From assembly GCF_902859895.1 (NCBI RefSeq), contig NZ_CADIKM010000004.1, positions 124,001 to 188,000 of the forward strand: DNA of 64,000 bases, given 5' to 3'. This document shows, one piece after another, positions 7,649 to 17,160 of this stretch; positions within the stretch are counted from its first letter, which is position 1; the number at the start of each line of letters is the position of its first letter. Under the pieces are notes generated by a model. The model had not been told where the DNA came from, did not search any database, and saw only the letters and a list, made by a program, of their open reading frames with translations. The translations under genes were made by a program, and so were the position numbers. Source of the DNA: Pararobbsia alpina. Its GTDB lineage: Bacteria > Pseudomonadota > Gammaproteobacteria > Burkholderiales > Burkholderiaceae.

Positions 7649-9394
7649 TCAGTTCAGGCGAAGCTTTTCTTCGGCATACGCATACATCGGCCGCCAAAGC
7701 AGGCGGTTGAACAGCGTGACGATCAGCGACATCATCGCGATGCCGAGAATGATACGCGGATAGTCGCCTGCAACGGTCGCCGCCGCGATGAACGAGCCGA
7801 GGCCATGGGCGACCACGTTCTGGTGCCCCCATGAAACGGCTTCGGCGACGATGCTCGCATTCCATGCGCCGCCCGAAGCGGTGATCGCACCCGTCACGTA
7901 GTACGGGAAGATGCCGGGCAGCATGACCTGACGCCACCATTGCCAGCCGCGGATGCGGAAATTGGTTGCCGCTTCCTTGAAATCGTTCGGGTAGGCGGTC
8001 GTGCCGGCCACCACGTTGAACAGGATGTACCACTGCGTGCCCAGCACGATCAGCGGTGAAAGCCAGATGTCGGGGTTCAGGTGAAAACGCACGATCACCA
8101 CGACGAACACCGGGAACAGCAGATTCGCGGGGAAAGCGGCGAGGAACTGCGCGAGCGGCTGGATCTTCTCGGCGAGCGCCGGGCGCAGACCGATCATCAC
8201 GCCGAGCGGCACCCAGACGAGCGAGGCAAGCGCGATCAGCACGACCACGCGCAGCAGCGTGTACAAGCCGTAGAGCGCGACATGGCCGACGTCCGCCCAA
8301 CTTGCGCCGGTCGACACATAGGTACCGACTCGCCACACGACGTACAGGGTCACCAGAAGCACGAACAGGCTCCAGATCGCGTCACCGACGCGCGAGGACG
8401 GGCGGGGAATCGTCGGCACCATCGGAAAGCTCGGCGCGCGCAGGCGCAACGGCACGCGCGCGGCGGTCGCGAACAGCCAGGCCCCCGGCACGAGCAGCCG
8501 GTGGATCAGGCGGGTGCGACGGACAAGGTCGAGCAGCCACGAACCGGGCGCCTCACCCGAGCTCGTGGTTTCCATGCGGAATTTGTCCGACCATGCGACG
8601 AGTGGGCGGAACAGGAGCTGGTCGTAGGCGAGGATCACGACGGTCATCGCAAGAATCACCCAGCCGATCGCACGAAGATTCTGCTGCTCGATGGCGAGCG
8701 CGAGATAGGCGCCGATGCCCGGCAGCGTGATCGAACGGTTGCCGACGGTGATCGCCTCGGACGCGACCACAAAAAACCAGCCGCCCGACATCGACATCAT
8801 CATGTTCCAGATGAGGCCCGGCATCGAGAACGGCACTTCGAGCTTCCAGAAACGCTGCCAGGACGTCAAGTGGAAGTTGCGCGAGACCTCGTCGAGATCG
8901 CGCGGAATCGTGCGCAGCGACTGGTAGAAGCTGAACGTCATGTTCCACGCCTGGCTCGTGAAGATCGCGAAGATCGCCGCGCATTCGGCTCCCGCAACCC
9001 GCGTCGGGAACAAGGCGATGAAGAACGTCACGGTGAACGAGATGTAACCGAGCACCGGAACCGACTGCAGGATGTCGAGAATCGGCACGAGCACTTTGCC
9101 CGCGCGGCGGCTCTTTGCGGCGAGCGTGCCGTAAGTCAGGGTGAAGATCAGCGAGGCGACCATCGCCGCGAGCATGCGCAGGGTGGTGCGCAAGGCGTAA
9201 TCGGGCAGGTTCGACGGATCGAGCGAAATCGCCTGGGTCTGCAAGGTCCCGATCGGCGCCATCGTCTGGTGGAAACCGATCGCGGCCATGGCGATGATCC
9301 CGATGATCAGCGGAAAGGCGACGAAATCCCAGCGATTCGGCAGCAGCCGCCACACGGACGCGTTCGGAGTGGGAAGTTCGAAACCAATAGGCAT
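7649..9394 (-). CDS. Double-length ABC transporter permease (NitT/TauT type)
   Basis: A 581-residue membrane protein made of two permease halves in one chain. The first (about 15-290) carries the permease loop in SRNFHLTSWQRFWKLEVPFSMPG. The second (about 320-581) carries it in ATNFRIRGWQWWRQVMLPGIFP. Each half has about six membrane helices. GGAG lies 7 bases before the ATG at 9394. The tandem fusion replaces the usual homodimer, so with one ATPase dimer it would form a complete translocator. The partner binding protein is not encoded here. Confidence 0.9.
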   Translation of the reverse strand: MPIGFELPTPNASVWRLLPNRWDFVAFPLIIGIIAMAAIGFHQTMAPIGTLQTQAISLDPSNLPDYALRTTLRMLAAMVASLIFTLTYGTLAAKSRRAGKVLVPILDILQSVPVLGYISFTVTFFIALFPTRVAGAECAAIFAIFTSQAWNMTFSFYQSLRTIPRDLDEVSRNFHLTSWQRFWKLEVPFSMPGLIWNMMMSMSGGWFFVVASEAITVGNRSITLPGIGAYLALAIEQQNLRAIGWVILAMTVVILAYDQLLFRPLVAWSDKFRMETTSSGEAPGSWLLDLVRRTRLIHRLLVPGAWLFATAARVPLRLRAPSFPMVPTIPRPSSRVGDAIWSLFVLLVTLYVVWRVGTYVSTGASWADVGHVALYGLYTLLRVVVLIALASLVWVPLGVMIGLRPALAEKIQPLAQFLAAFPANLLFPVFVVVIVRFHLNPDIWLSPLIVLGTQWYILFNVVAGTTAYPNDFKEAATNFRIRGWQWWRQVMLPGIFPYYVTGAITASGGAWNASIVAEAVSWGHQNVVAHGLGSFIAAATVAGDYPRIILGIAMMSLIVTLFNRLLWRPMYAYAEEKLRLN

Positions 9395-9596
9395 TGCCGC
9401 TCCAGTCAGAGAGGCACGACACTACTACAACCGGGATGACAGGCACAACCCTAGATTGCGAGGTTTCTGCGGCTCTGCAACATATGCACGCCGACAAGCC
9501 GGCGCCAGCGCTACGGAGGCCGCCGAAGTAAAGAAAAGCCGCCGCGCGCCGATAACTGGGAAACTGCCGTCAACTCGCTGCCGAGCCACCCCATAG

Positions 9597-11336
9597 ATGC
9601 AGCACTCCGCTCGCCCCCGCGATTCCCGTCCGCCGCCGGAGCCTGGACGTGCGGCCTGCCTGCCGTATCTCGAACGTCTCGGGGCGATCGGCGCAAGCAT
9701 GCTGCTCGTGTTCGGATCCTGGCAGATCGCGGGCGCGATCTCCGAACGCATGGTGCGCGGCGAGTTGCAGACCCAGATCGAAGCACGTCAACAGGTCACC
9801 TCGGCCGTGGCCAACAGCATCACCCAATCGCTCGACGCCGACATCGCCCTTCTCCACGGCATCCCGGGTGCGCTCGCTGTGATGCCCGAAGTCCACACGG
9901 CGCTCGCCACTGAACTTCCCCGCCAGCTCACGACAGTCACGCTATCGACCATGCAGACGCGCCGCGCCTTGCTCGAACACGACGCGACGCTCAGCCCGCT
10001 CAATCAGTTGTTCAAGCAAATCGGCGCGCTCTCGGGGCTCGACCTCATCTGGCTGGTAGACCAGCACGGCACCTGCCTTGCTTCCAGCAACGCGGGCGAA
10101 GTGGACTCCTTCGTCGGCTCGTCGTTTCTGAGTCGCTCGTACATGCGCGCCGTCGCGCGCGGCGAAGCCTCGATCGGCATGGCGCGCGGCCAAGCCACCG
10201 GCGTGCCGGGCCTCTACGTGACTTCGCCGATCTTCATGAAAGGCGGCTTGGCGGGCGCGATCGTCGGCAAGATCGACCTGCGCCGCGCGCGACACTGGGT
10301 CGCCCAGCGAGGCGCCTTCGTCACCGACGAGAACGGCGTGATCATCCTGGCGCACGATCCCACGTACGAGTGGCGCGCGCTGCCTGGCGCACCGGTACTG
10401 AAGATGGACCCGGCATTGCGCGACAGCATCTATCCGAACAGGACCATCCGGGCCCTGCGGATCAGGCCGCAGGGCGCGCAGTTGCGCGCGCAGGCTCCGT
10501 GGGTCTCACACCTGATGGCCGACGGTCTCGTCTCGATCGAGCAAGGCCCCCCCTCGCTTCTGCGCCTCAGCGTGAGCGAGCCGCACGGCCTGTCGACCGG
10601 CCTCGCCCTACCGTTCGATGCGTGGAACGAGGCCGAGCAAGACTATCGCCGCAACCGGATGCTGATCTTTTTCGCGACCCTCAGCACGATGGTGGTCTGC
10701 ATCGTTTTGGGCGTCTCGTATTTTCGCGAACGGCGGCTGCACCGCGCCGCGCGCAACCTCGCCGTGCAATTGCAGGAGGCCAATACACGGCTCTCCGACG
10801 AGGCGCGCTACGACGCGCTGACCGGTGCGCTCTCCCGCCGCTATTTCCTCGACCTGCTGCGCACGGAATTGGGTGCGGCCCAGATGAGGCGACAGCCCTT
10901 GGCGATGATGATCGCCGACCTCGACCACTTCAAGCAGATCAACGATCGGCACGGACACGCGACCGGAGACCGTGCGCTCGAATATTTCATCCGGGTTTGT
11001 GAGCGGGTGCTGGCGGTCGATGCCGCAATCGGCCGGCTCGGCGGCGAGGAATTCGGCATCGTGATGCCGGGCGCCACTGCGGCTCAGGCCGAGCAGGTTG
11101 CCGAGCGCATTCGGCTGGATTTCCGTCGGGGACGCCCGCACTCGATCCCCGAAGACACCGGCCTGAGCGTCAGCATCGGGATCGCCGTTGTGCAGCGCGA
11201 CGACTCGCCCGAACGGCTGCTTTCGCGCGCTGACCAGGCGCTCTACCTCGCCAAGGCGCGCGGGCGCAATCGCTGCATGGTGTTCGACCCGCCCCCCGCG
11301 CCGACAGAGCAGAGCGAGGCCGTCACGCGGAGTTGA
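9597..11336 (+). CDS. Membrane-bound sensor diguanylate cyclase
   Basis: A 579-residue protein. An N-terminal membrane helix (about 30-50) is followed by a large extracytoplasmic sensor region (50-345) of the Cache type (KQIGALSGLDLIWLVDQHGTCLASSN and VTSPIFMKGGLAGAIVGKIDL), a second helix at about 350-370 and a C-terminal GGDEF domain (about 400-570). The active-site motif is intact (GGEEF at 482-486), so it should make cyclic-di-GMP from GTP. The product-inhibition site (RxxD five residues before GGEEF) is absent: the aligned positions are alanines. Transcribed alone, divergently from the ABC transporter. Confidence 0.9.
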   Translation: MQHSARPRDSRPPPEPGRAACLPYLERLGAIGASMLLVFGSWQIAGAISERMVRGELQTQIEARQQVTSAVANSITQSLDADIALLHGIPGALAVMPEVHTALATELPRQLTTVTLSTMQTRRALLEHDATLSPLNQLFKQIGALSGLDLIWLVDQHGTCLASSNAGEVDSFVGSSFLSRSYMRAVARGEASIGMARGQATGVPGLYVTSPIFMKGGLAGAIVGKIDLRRARHWVAQRGAFVTDENGVIILAHDPTYEWRALPGAPVLKMDPALRDSIYPNRTIRALRIRPQGAQLRAQAPWVSHLMADGLVSIEQGPPSLLRLSVSEPHGLSTGLALPFDAWNEAEQDYRRNRMLIFFATLSTMVVCIVLGVSYFRERRLHRAARNLAVQLQEANTRLSDEARYDALTGALSRRYFLDLLRTELGAAQMRRQPLAMMIADLDHFKQINDRHGHATGDRALEYFIRVCERVLAVDAAIGRLGGEEFGIVMPGATAAQAEQVAERIRLDFRRGRPHSIPEDTGLSVSIGIAVVQRDDSPERLLSRADQALYLAKARGRNRCMVFDPPPAPTEQSEAVTRS

Positions 11337-11432
11337 GCGACCGCTCGAAACGCCAATCGCGATAGAGGTTTGCACGCGCCCCGGATTCAGCGGTTATCAT
11401 CGGTGTTCACCGACTGCTGAAAGGAGACGCGC

Positions 11433-11699
11433 ATGAAGGGAAACCTCGTCATAGTCTGTCGCGATCAGGACGCACACGACTTCGACGCAATCATGTCCGA
11501 GTATGGCGCGTTCCAATCGCGCCTGTCCTCCACTGCCTGGTATCTGAAACTCGAAATCGCGCCGGAACTGGTGCAGGAAGAGATTGTCCAGCGACTCGGG
11601 AAGTACGCGACCCACTACATCTTCGAGGCCACGTCGGTCACCTTCAACACGGTCGACAGTGAGGCCGCGGCCTCGCTGAATGCCTTGTTCGAAGGCTAG
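11433..11699 (+). CDS. Small conserved hypothetical protein
   Basis: An 88-residue cytoplasmic protein (MKGNLVIVCRDQDAHDFDAIMSEYG...) with a strong ribosome site (AAAGGAG, 8 bases from the ATG). The alternating beta/alpha pattern (NLVIV; FDAIMSEYG; TAWYLKLE; ELVQEEIVQRLG; HYIFEAT) suggests a small ferredoxin-like or Cas2/SinR-like fold, but I cannot assign a family. It is monocistronic, ending in a clear terminator 25 bases downstream. Confidence 0.75.
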   Translation: MKGNLVIVCRDQDAHDFDAIMSEYGAFQSRLSSTAWYLKLEIAPELVQEEIVQRLGKYATHYIFEATSVTFNTVDSEAAASLNALFEG

Positions 11700-11724
11700 G
11701 ACGACTGCCTCCGTCGCTACGCCC

Positions 11725-11749
11725 CCCGCCCCGAGGCGGGTTTTTTTTT
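11725..11749 (+). terminator. Rho-independent terminator
   Basis: Stem CCCGCC / GGCGGG with a four-base loop, followed by nine T residues, 25 bases after the stop of the small gene ending at 11699. Confidence 0.9.
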
Positions 11750-11836
11750 GCCGGCCGAGGCTGGACCATTCCACTGCACCATGGCGAAGCGGCGTTCCAC
11801 AGCGCCATGCCGCAGGGCCATGCTCATTGCGCCGCG

Positions 11837-12478
11837 CTATTTTTTCTTCGGCCTGAACGCCTTCACGACCTGTTCGTGGGTCTCCGCATAGGGGCCGCCG
11901 ATCAGGTCGATGCAATAGGGAATCGCCGCGAAGATGCCCGCGGCGACGAGCGCGCCGTCGGGATCGCGCAAGCCCTCGAGCGTTTCGCGAATCGATTTCG
12001 GCTGCCCCGGCAAGTTGACGATCAGTGCCGCATGACCCTCGATCTCGCGAATCGCCGCCACTTGGCGCGAGAGGATCGCCGTGGGCACGAAACGCAGGCT
12101 GATCTGCCGCATCTGTTCGCCGAAACCGGGCATTTCTTTGCTGGCGACCGCGAGGGTCGCCTCGGGCGTCACGTCGCGGCGCGACGGCCCAGTCCCGCCG
12201 GTCGTCAGCACGAGATCGCAACGCATCTCGTCGACCAGTTCGACGAGCGTTGCGCGGATCTGCGCGGCCTCATCGGGAATCAGCCGGGTCTCATGTTTCC
12301 ACGGGCTCTTGAGCGCGCTGCCGAGCCATTCGGTCAGCGAGGGAATGCCCTTGTCCTCGTAGACGCCCGTGCTCGCACGGTCGCTGATCGAGACGAGACC
12401 AATCCGCAGCGGCCGGTCAGCCGGCAAACGCGTTGCCTGCCCCGTTTTCGGCGCCGCGCCCGACTCAATAGTCGTCAT
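11837..12478 (-). CDS. mog: Molybdopterin adenylyltransferase (MogA)
   Basis: A 213-residue member of the MoaB/Mog family, which adenylylates molybdopterin before molybdate insertion during molybdenum cofactor synthesis. The nucleotide/pterin-binding motif is visible ([20 protein letters not shown]), as are the N-terminal strand [12 protein letters not shown] and the C-terminal [12 protein letters not shown]. It is slightly longer than E. coli Mog (195), through N- and C-terminal tails. Its start overlaps the end of darP by 14 bases, so the two are translationally linked. Confidence 0.92.
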   Translation of the reverse strand: MTTIESGAAPKTGQATRLPADRPLRIGLVSISDRASTGVYEDKGIPSLTEWLGSALKSPWKHETRLIPDEAAQIRATLVELVDEMRCDLVLTTGGTGPSRRDVTPEATLAVASKEMPGFGEQMRQISLRFVPTAILSRQVAAIREIEGHAALIVNLPGQPKSIRETLEGLRDPDGALVAAGIFAAIPYCIDLIGGPYAETHEQVVKAFRPKKK

Positions 12479-13070
12479 CTTCTTCCTCCTGCGCGCCCCC
12501 CTCGCCCGGCTGCGGCGCGGCGCCGGCCTGTGCCGCCTTGATCCAGTGGAACAGTTCGCGGAAATGCTTGGGTGGGCGCTGCTGCTGCGTATCGCGGCGC
12601 GTATTGCGGATCAGGTTGCGGCCGGTCTGCACGTCGGCGGCCGGGTATTTCGCGATGAATTCGGTCAGCGCCTGGTCGTCGGCGAGGAGCCGCTCGCGCC
12701 AGCGCTCGACGGCGTGCATCTTCGCAGTCTCGGCCTTGCTCACGCCGTTGTAGGCGTCGAGCGCGGCGCGCAGTGCGGCGACTTCCTCGTCGTGCAGCGA
12801 ACGCATGACCTTGCCGACGTACTGCATCTGCCGGCGCTTGCCTTCATGATCCGTAATGCGGCGAGCCTCACGAACCGCGTCGTTGAGGTTCTCGGGCATC
12901 GGCATCTTCTTGAGCGCGTCCTTCGACAGCTCGGCAAGTTCGGCACCAAGCGTCTGCAGGGCGTGCATTTCGCGCTTGAGCTGCGACTTGCTCGGACGGC
13001 CGTCGTACGGATCATCCTCGTCGTCTGCGACGGCGCGGGCGGGGGGCTGGGTTCGGTCTCTTTGCATCAT
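12465..13070 (-). CDS. darP: Ribosome biogenesis factor DarP/YjgA
   Basis: A 201-residue YjgA/DUF615 protein ([46 protein letters not shown], characteristic of the family). In E. coli DarP associates with late 50S precursors and helps fold the peptidyl-transferase centre. The C-terminus is unusually acidic ([11 protein letters not shown]). It is the first gene of a two-gene unit with mog. The divergent pmbA gene starts 73 bases away; a darP-pmbA neighbourhood is common in proteobacteria. Confidence 0.95.
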   Translation of the reverse strand: MMQRDRTQPPARAVADDEDDPYDGRPSKSQLKREMHALQTLGAELAELSKDALKKMPMPENLNDAVREARRITDHEGKRRQMQYVGKVMRSLHDEEVAALRAALDAYNGVSKAETAKMHAVERWRERLLADDQALTEFIAKYPAADVQTGRNLIRNTRRDTQQQRPPKHFRELFHWIKAAQAGAAPQPGEGGAQEEEDDDY

Positions 13071-13143
13071 GCCGCGTATTGTATCGCTGCGCCTTTGCGG
13101 AAAGGCTTGTTATGATCTCGACGATCAAGGAGAACCCACTGAC

Positions 13144-14502
13144 ATGGCTTCGCAACCGCGTTATTTCCCGCACACCCAGGACCAACTCAAAGAAATCGCC
13201 GCCGACATCCTGCGGCATGCCAAGTCTCTCGGCGGCACCGATGCGGCCACCGAGCTGTCCGAGGGCGACGGCCTGTCGGTCACGGTCAGGCGCGGCGAGG
13301 TCGAGACGATCGAGCACAACCGCGACAAGATGGTCGGCGTGACGGTCTTCATCGGCCAGAAACGCGGCAATGCGAGCACCTCGGACTTTTCGCCCGCGGC
13401 CTTGCGCGACACGGTCGCGGCGGCCTACAACATCGCGCGCTTCACCGCCGACGACGACTGTGCGGGACTCGCCGAGGCCGAACTCCTCGAAATGAACCCG
13501 CCCGAGCTCGATCTCTTCCACCCCTGGCAGCTGGCCGCCGACGATGCGGTCGAAATCGCGCGGCGCGCCGAGCAGGCCGCGTTCGACACGGATGCGAAGA
13601 TCAGCAACAGCGAAGGCGCAAGCGTCTCGGCCCAGCACTCCCAGTTCGTGCTCGCGACGAGCCGGGGCTTCTCGGCAGGCTATCCGTTCTCGCGCCATTT
13701 CATCTCGTGCGCGCCGATCGCCGGTACCGGCCGCCATATGCAGCGGGACGACTGGTATACATCGCAGCGCAGCGCGCAGGCCCTGGCCGAGCCGGAAGCA
13801 GTCGGGCGCTATGCAGCCGAGCGCGCGCTCGCGCGCCTCGGTTCACGCCGGCTCGACACCCGCAAATGCCCGGTACTGTTCGAGGCGCCCCTTGCGGCCG
13901 GGCTGCTCGGTGCGTTCGTGCAGGCGACCAGCGGCGGCGCACTCTATCGCAAGACGAGCTTTCTCGCCGACAGTCTCGGCAAGCCGGTCTTCGCGCCTCA
14001 TATCGATATCGTCGAGGATCCCCATGTCGCGCGCGCGATGGGCAGCTCGCCCTTCGACGAAGAAGGCGTGCGCACACGCAAGCGCGAGGTCGTCAGCGGC
14101 GGCGTCGTGCAAGGGTATTTCCTGTCGACCTATTCGGCCCGCAAGCTCGGCATGCAGACGACCGGCAATGCGGGGGGCTCGCACAACATCTCGCTGCGCA
14201 GCCGGCTCACGACACCCGACGATGATTTCGAGGCCATGCTGCGCAAGCTCGGCACCGGCCTGCTGCTGACCGAGCTCATGGGCCAGGGCGTGAACTATGT
14301 GACGGGCGACTATTCGCGCGGCGCCGCGGGCTTCTGGGTCGAGAACGGCAAGATCCAGTATCCGGTCGAGGAAATCACCGTCGCGAGCACGCTGCAGGAC
14401 ATGTTCCACCACATCGTCGCGATCGGCGCCGATACGCTCGTGCGCGGCACCAAGCAGACCGGTTCGGTGCTCATCGAGCGGATGACTCTTGCGGGCCAGT
14501 AG
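13144..14502 (+). CDS. pmbA: Metalloprotease PmbA/TldE
   Basis: A 452-residue TldD/PmbA family protein. PmbA (TldE) partners TldD in a heterodimeric protease that processes peptides such as microcin B17 and the CcdA antitoxin; the zinc-ligand HExxxH belongs to TldD and is absent here, as expected. Recognisable segments are KCPVLFEAPLAAGLLG, STYSARKLGMQTTGNAGG and GVNYVTGDYSRGAAGFWVENG. The start is the ATG at 13144 with AAGGAG upstream at a long 11-base spacing; the frame is open far upstream. Confidence 0.95.
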   Translation: MASQPRYFPHTQDQLKEIAADILRHAKSLGGTDAATELSEGDGLSVTVRRGEVETIEHNRDKMVGVTVFIGQKRGNASTSDFSPAALRDTVAAAYNIARFTADDDCAGLAEAELLEMNPPELDLFHPWQLAADDAVEIARRAEQAAFDTDAKISNSEGASVSAQHSQFVLATSRGFSAGYPFSRHFISCAPIAGTGRHMQRDDWYTSQRSAQALAEPEAVGRYAAERALARLGSRRLDTRKCPVLFEAPLAAGLLGAFVQATSGGALYRKTSFLADSLGKPVFAPHIDIVEDPHVARAMGSSPFDEEGVRTRKREVVSGGVVQGYFLSTYSARKLGMQTTGNAGGSHNISLRSRLTTPDDDFEAMLRKLGTGLLLTELMGQGVNYVTGDYSRGAAGFWVENGKIQYPVEEITVASTLQDMFHHIVAIGADTLVRGTKQTGSVLIERMTLAGQ

Positions 14503-14514
14503 TCCACCGAGGGT

Positions 14515-15138
14515 TCAGACCGCCTTGCGCTCGTAGCGCACCCACGCGAACGGGAGCGCTTCGGCGGCGAGGTTCACCGCGGTGGGATTCGCGGTGGAGT
14601 TCGCCGTGGAAATCGCGGCGGAGTTGCCGGTGGGTTGGTCTGCGGGTCTATCCCCGGAGTGCGCTGGGGAGGTTCCCTTGGGCTTCTGCGCGGGTCTCTC
14701 CGGATACTCGCGCGACACCTCGTACCACACCGCGGGATCCGGCGCGGGAAACACCGCATCCCCCGCGACGTCAAGGTCGATCTCCGTAACAAGCAGCCGG
14801 TCTGCCCGCTCGAGCCCTTCGAGGTACAACTGCGCGCCGCCGATCAGGAAGGCTTCGGCCATGCCGTCTTGCTCGCAACGCGAGATGGCCTCCTCCAGGC
14901 TGCCGACCGTCTCGCACCCGTTGAAGCGACGCGACGCATCGCGCGTTACCACGAGATTGCGCCGGCCCGGCAGTGGCCGGCCGATCGATTCATGGGTCTT
15001 GCGGCCCATGATCACGGGCGCGCCCATCGTGGTTCGCTTGAAATACTTGAGGTCTTCCGGAAGATGCCACGGTAGCTGGTTGTCGCGACCGATCACGCCA
15101 TTGCGCGCACGTGCGACGATCAGAATCAGATGGGTCAT
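14515..15138 (-). CDS. folA: Dihydrofolate reductase with repeat-derived C-terminal insertion
   Basis: A 207-residue dihydrofolate reductase that regenerates tetrahydrofolate with NADPH. Family features: [59 protein letters not shown] and [15 protein letters not shown]. The last strand ([11 protein letters not shown]) is separated from the core by an extra 45-odd residues, rich in N/T/S/A/P, encoded in part by five tandem 12-base units at 14579-14638; ordinary bacterial enzymes are 160-170 residues. The insertion sits in the loop before the final strand, away from the active site, so activity is probably kept. Thymidylate synthase, its metabolic partner, is at 20787. Confidence 0.93.
   Translation of the reverse strand: MTHLILIVARARNGVIGRDNQLPWHLPEDLKYFKRTTMGAPVIMGRKTHESIGRPLPGRRNLVVTRDASRRFNGCETVGSLEEAISRCEQDGMAEAFLIGGAQLYLEGLERADRLLVTEIDLDVAGDAVFPAPDPAVWYEVSREYPERPAQKPKGTSPAHSGDRPADQPTGNSAAISTANSTANPTAVNLAAEALPFAWVRYERKAV
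14579..14638. repeat. Five tandem 12-base units inside dihydrofolate reductase gene
   Basis: Five consecutive imperfect copies of GCGGTGGAGTTC on the plus strand. On the coding strand each gives four residues of the type STAN or PTAV. The unit length is a multiple of three, so copy-number change keeps the frame. Confidence 0.85.
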
Positions 15139-15305
15139 GGGGCAGGTTGCGCGGGGGGCGGCAAAGTGAGGTGAAGGCAAAGGCGGGATTTTACGCGACC
15201 CGCGGCCGAAAAATTCGCCCCACCCCCTCGTGGCGGGGGGACCGTCATTGACACGACTCGCGCCGTGCCGCGGAGCCCTCGTACCCGCCCTGCGGTAATC
15301 CGGCC

Positions 15306-15632
15306 TCAGATCGGCACGCAGACCGCGCGCCTCTGGTCGACGGGTCCGACCGGCGTACGCTGGAGCAACGGGTGGCGCGACACCGAAGTGCCGCACGCCC
15401 CCGTGACCATCATCGTGCGGTCGGAACCCCCGAGGTCGGCATCCTCTTCGCTGGATGCCGTATCGGGCCAGACGGGCCACACCATCCCGCACACGCGCGA
15501 CATCGCGTTGCTGAATCCCGGGGGAATCGCGCCGGATGCGCCGCTTGCCTCGGACGCGCCGGCAGCATGCGGCGCATCCTGCACGCCCGGCACATCACGC
15601 GGGATCTTCATTGACGGATTTGTCTTCATCAC
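15306..15632 (-). CDS. Hypothetical protein overlapping the VpsR-like gene end
   Basis: A 108-residue frame ([25 protein letters not shown]...) with GAGGGG before the first ATGs; it overlaps the last 38 bases of the VpsR-like gene on the same strand. Composition is ordinary and cysteine-containing ([22 protein letters not shown]), with an alanine/glycine/serine-rich stretch in residues 22-40. I do not recognise it. Overlap and ribosome site suggest translational coupling, but conservation is unknown and it may be spurious. Confidence 0.4.
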   Translation of the reverse strand: MMKTNPSMKIPRDVPGVQDAPHAAGASEASGASGAIPPGFSNAMSRVCGMVWPVWPDTASSEEDADLGGSDRTMMVTGACGTSVSRHPLLQRTPVGPVDQRRAVCVPI

Positions 15633-17139
15633 CGCCCCTCAATCCATGAGTACTCATTAGACGATACAGGGTCACGCGCGAAATCCCAAGGTCGCTCGCT
15701 GCCTCGTTCAGGCGATGGCGGTGCCGCAGCAGCGCCAGTTCGATCGTCTTGCGTTCGGCTTGTTCGCGTGCCTGCAAGAGCGTGACCGGCAACTGGCTCG
15801 TATAGGCGCCGAGATCGAGATCCTCGGCCGAGATCAGGCGCCCCTCGGCCATCACGATAGCCCTTCGCACACGATTGATCATCTCGCGAACATTGCCGGG
15901 CCATCCGTAGTTGTAGATCGCCTCGATCGCCGACGCGGTGAAACCACGGATCCTGCGCGTATTGTCGCCGCAGAACTTCTGCAGCATATGGTGCGCAAGG
16001 ATCTCGATGTCCTTGCCGCGCATGCGCAGCGGCGGTTCGTCGACGCGCACCACGCAGAACCGGTGGAACAGGTCCGTGCGAAAGCGCCCGTCGCTCATCG
16101 CGGCATGCAGGTCGACGTGTGTCGCCGAAATGATCCGCACGTCGACACAGATCGACTCATGTCCACCGAGCCGTTCGATCTTGCCTTCCTGAAGGAAACG
16201 CAGCAGCGACGCCTGGCTCTCGAGCGGCAGGTCGCCGATCTCGTCGAGAAACAGCGTGCCGCCGTGGGCCGCTTCGACGCGGCCGATCTTGCGTTGGTTC
16301 GCGCCCGTGAAGGCGCCGCGCTCATAGCCAAAGAGTTCGGACTGCAGCAAATGATGCGGGATCGCGCCGCAATTGATCGCGACGAACGGGGCCTTGCGCC
16401 GCTCCGAGCGTTCATGGATCGCGAGCGCGGTCAGCTCCTTGCCGGTACCCGACTCGCCCGCGATGAACACCGATGCGTCGGTATTGCCGAGCTTGCGGAT
16501 CGTACGGAACAGCTGCTGCATCGCATCACAGGTCCCGACCATCTCGTCCGCCCCGGTCGCCGCGACCGCTTGCGCGATATCCATATCGGACAGGCGGATC
16601 ATCCCGAACGCATGGCCGAGCACGAAGTTGAGCGACTCGTTGCTACACGGCGTCTTCACGTAGTCGAAGCAATAGTTGCGGATCAGCCTGCGCAGGCCGA
16701 GATCGTCGAGCTGCGCGGAGGGCGTCATGGCGACCCAACCGACTGTCGCATGGCGCAGGCAGGTTTCGAGCACGGCGAGGTCGCGGTTGCCGAACCCGTT
16801 CACGATATCGACGAGCCCCGCGCACACCTCGTCGTTGCGCATCAGCCGCGCCGCATCGACCACCGAGCGAGCGGAGCGCACGCGCCAGCCTCGCACGCCG
16901 AGGTAGGCCGATAGTTCTTCGCAGGGCTGTCGCGACAGGTAGATCAGCGAGCGTTCGGCCGGAACAGACAGCGCCTTGACACTGCCTTCGGGACTCGTCA
17001 ACGTGGGACGTCCGCCCGGCGCTTCACCTTCCGCGGCCGCGATAATTTGAGGCACGCTATCCTGAGGCACACTATCGATCCCGTCCTCAAGTCTTCTCGC
17101 AACCGGATGAACTCTTGTTGAATGAATGGGTTCGCGCAC
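15595..17139 (-). CDS. VpsR-like sigma-54 activator (copy 1)
   Basis: A 514-residue regulator. Residues 1-60 are a unique tail. Residues 64-190 form a VpsR-type receiver-like domain ([22 protein letters not shown], candidate acceptor Asp111 in GLVDI, Lys162 in DYVKTP). The AAA+ domain carries Walker A GESGTGKE (228-235), GAFTGA (275-280) and Walker [13 protein letters not shown] Fis-type helix-turn-helix ([18 protein letters not shown]) closes the protein. VpsR of Vibrio and BerB of Burkholderia are cyclic-di-GMP-responsive activators of biofilm polysaccharide genes; binding here is inferred. It is the last complete gene of the leftward operon behind the sigma-54 promoter at 18826, after decayed structural genes. 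Copy 2 is at 19395. Confidence 0.88.
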   Translation of the reverse strand: MREPIHSTRVHPVARRLEDGIDSVPQDSVPQIIAAAEGEAPGGRPTLTSPEGSVKALSVPAERSLIYLSRQPCEELSAYLGVRGWRVRSARSVVDAARLMRNDEVCAGLVDIVNGFGNRDLAVLETCLRHATVGWVAMTPSAQLDDLGLRRLIRNYCFDYVKTPCSNESLNFVLGHAFGMIRLSDMDIAQAVAATGADEMVGTCDAMQQLFRTIRKLGNTDASVFIAGESGTGKELTALAIHERSERRKAPFVAINCGAIPHHLLQSELFGYERGAFTGANQRKIGRVEAAHGGTLFLDEIGDLPLESQASLLRFLQEGKIERLGGHESICVDVRIISATHVDLHAAMSDGRFRTDLFHRFCVVRVDEPPLRMRGKDIEILAHHMLQKFCGDNTRRIRGFTASAIEAIYNYGWPGNVREMINRVRRAIVMAEGRLISAEDLDLGAYTSQLPVTLLQAREQAERKTIELALLRHRHRLNEAASDLGISRVTLYRLMSTHGLRGGDEDKSVNEDPA

Positions 17140-17160
17140 GATAGCCTCTTCTTTTTGCTG

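Noticed and set aside
8081-9439. 452-codon plus-strand open frame
   Set aside because: It is antisense to the double permease; its composition is R/H/E-rich and typical of a shadow frame.
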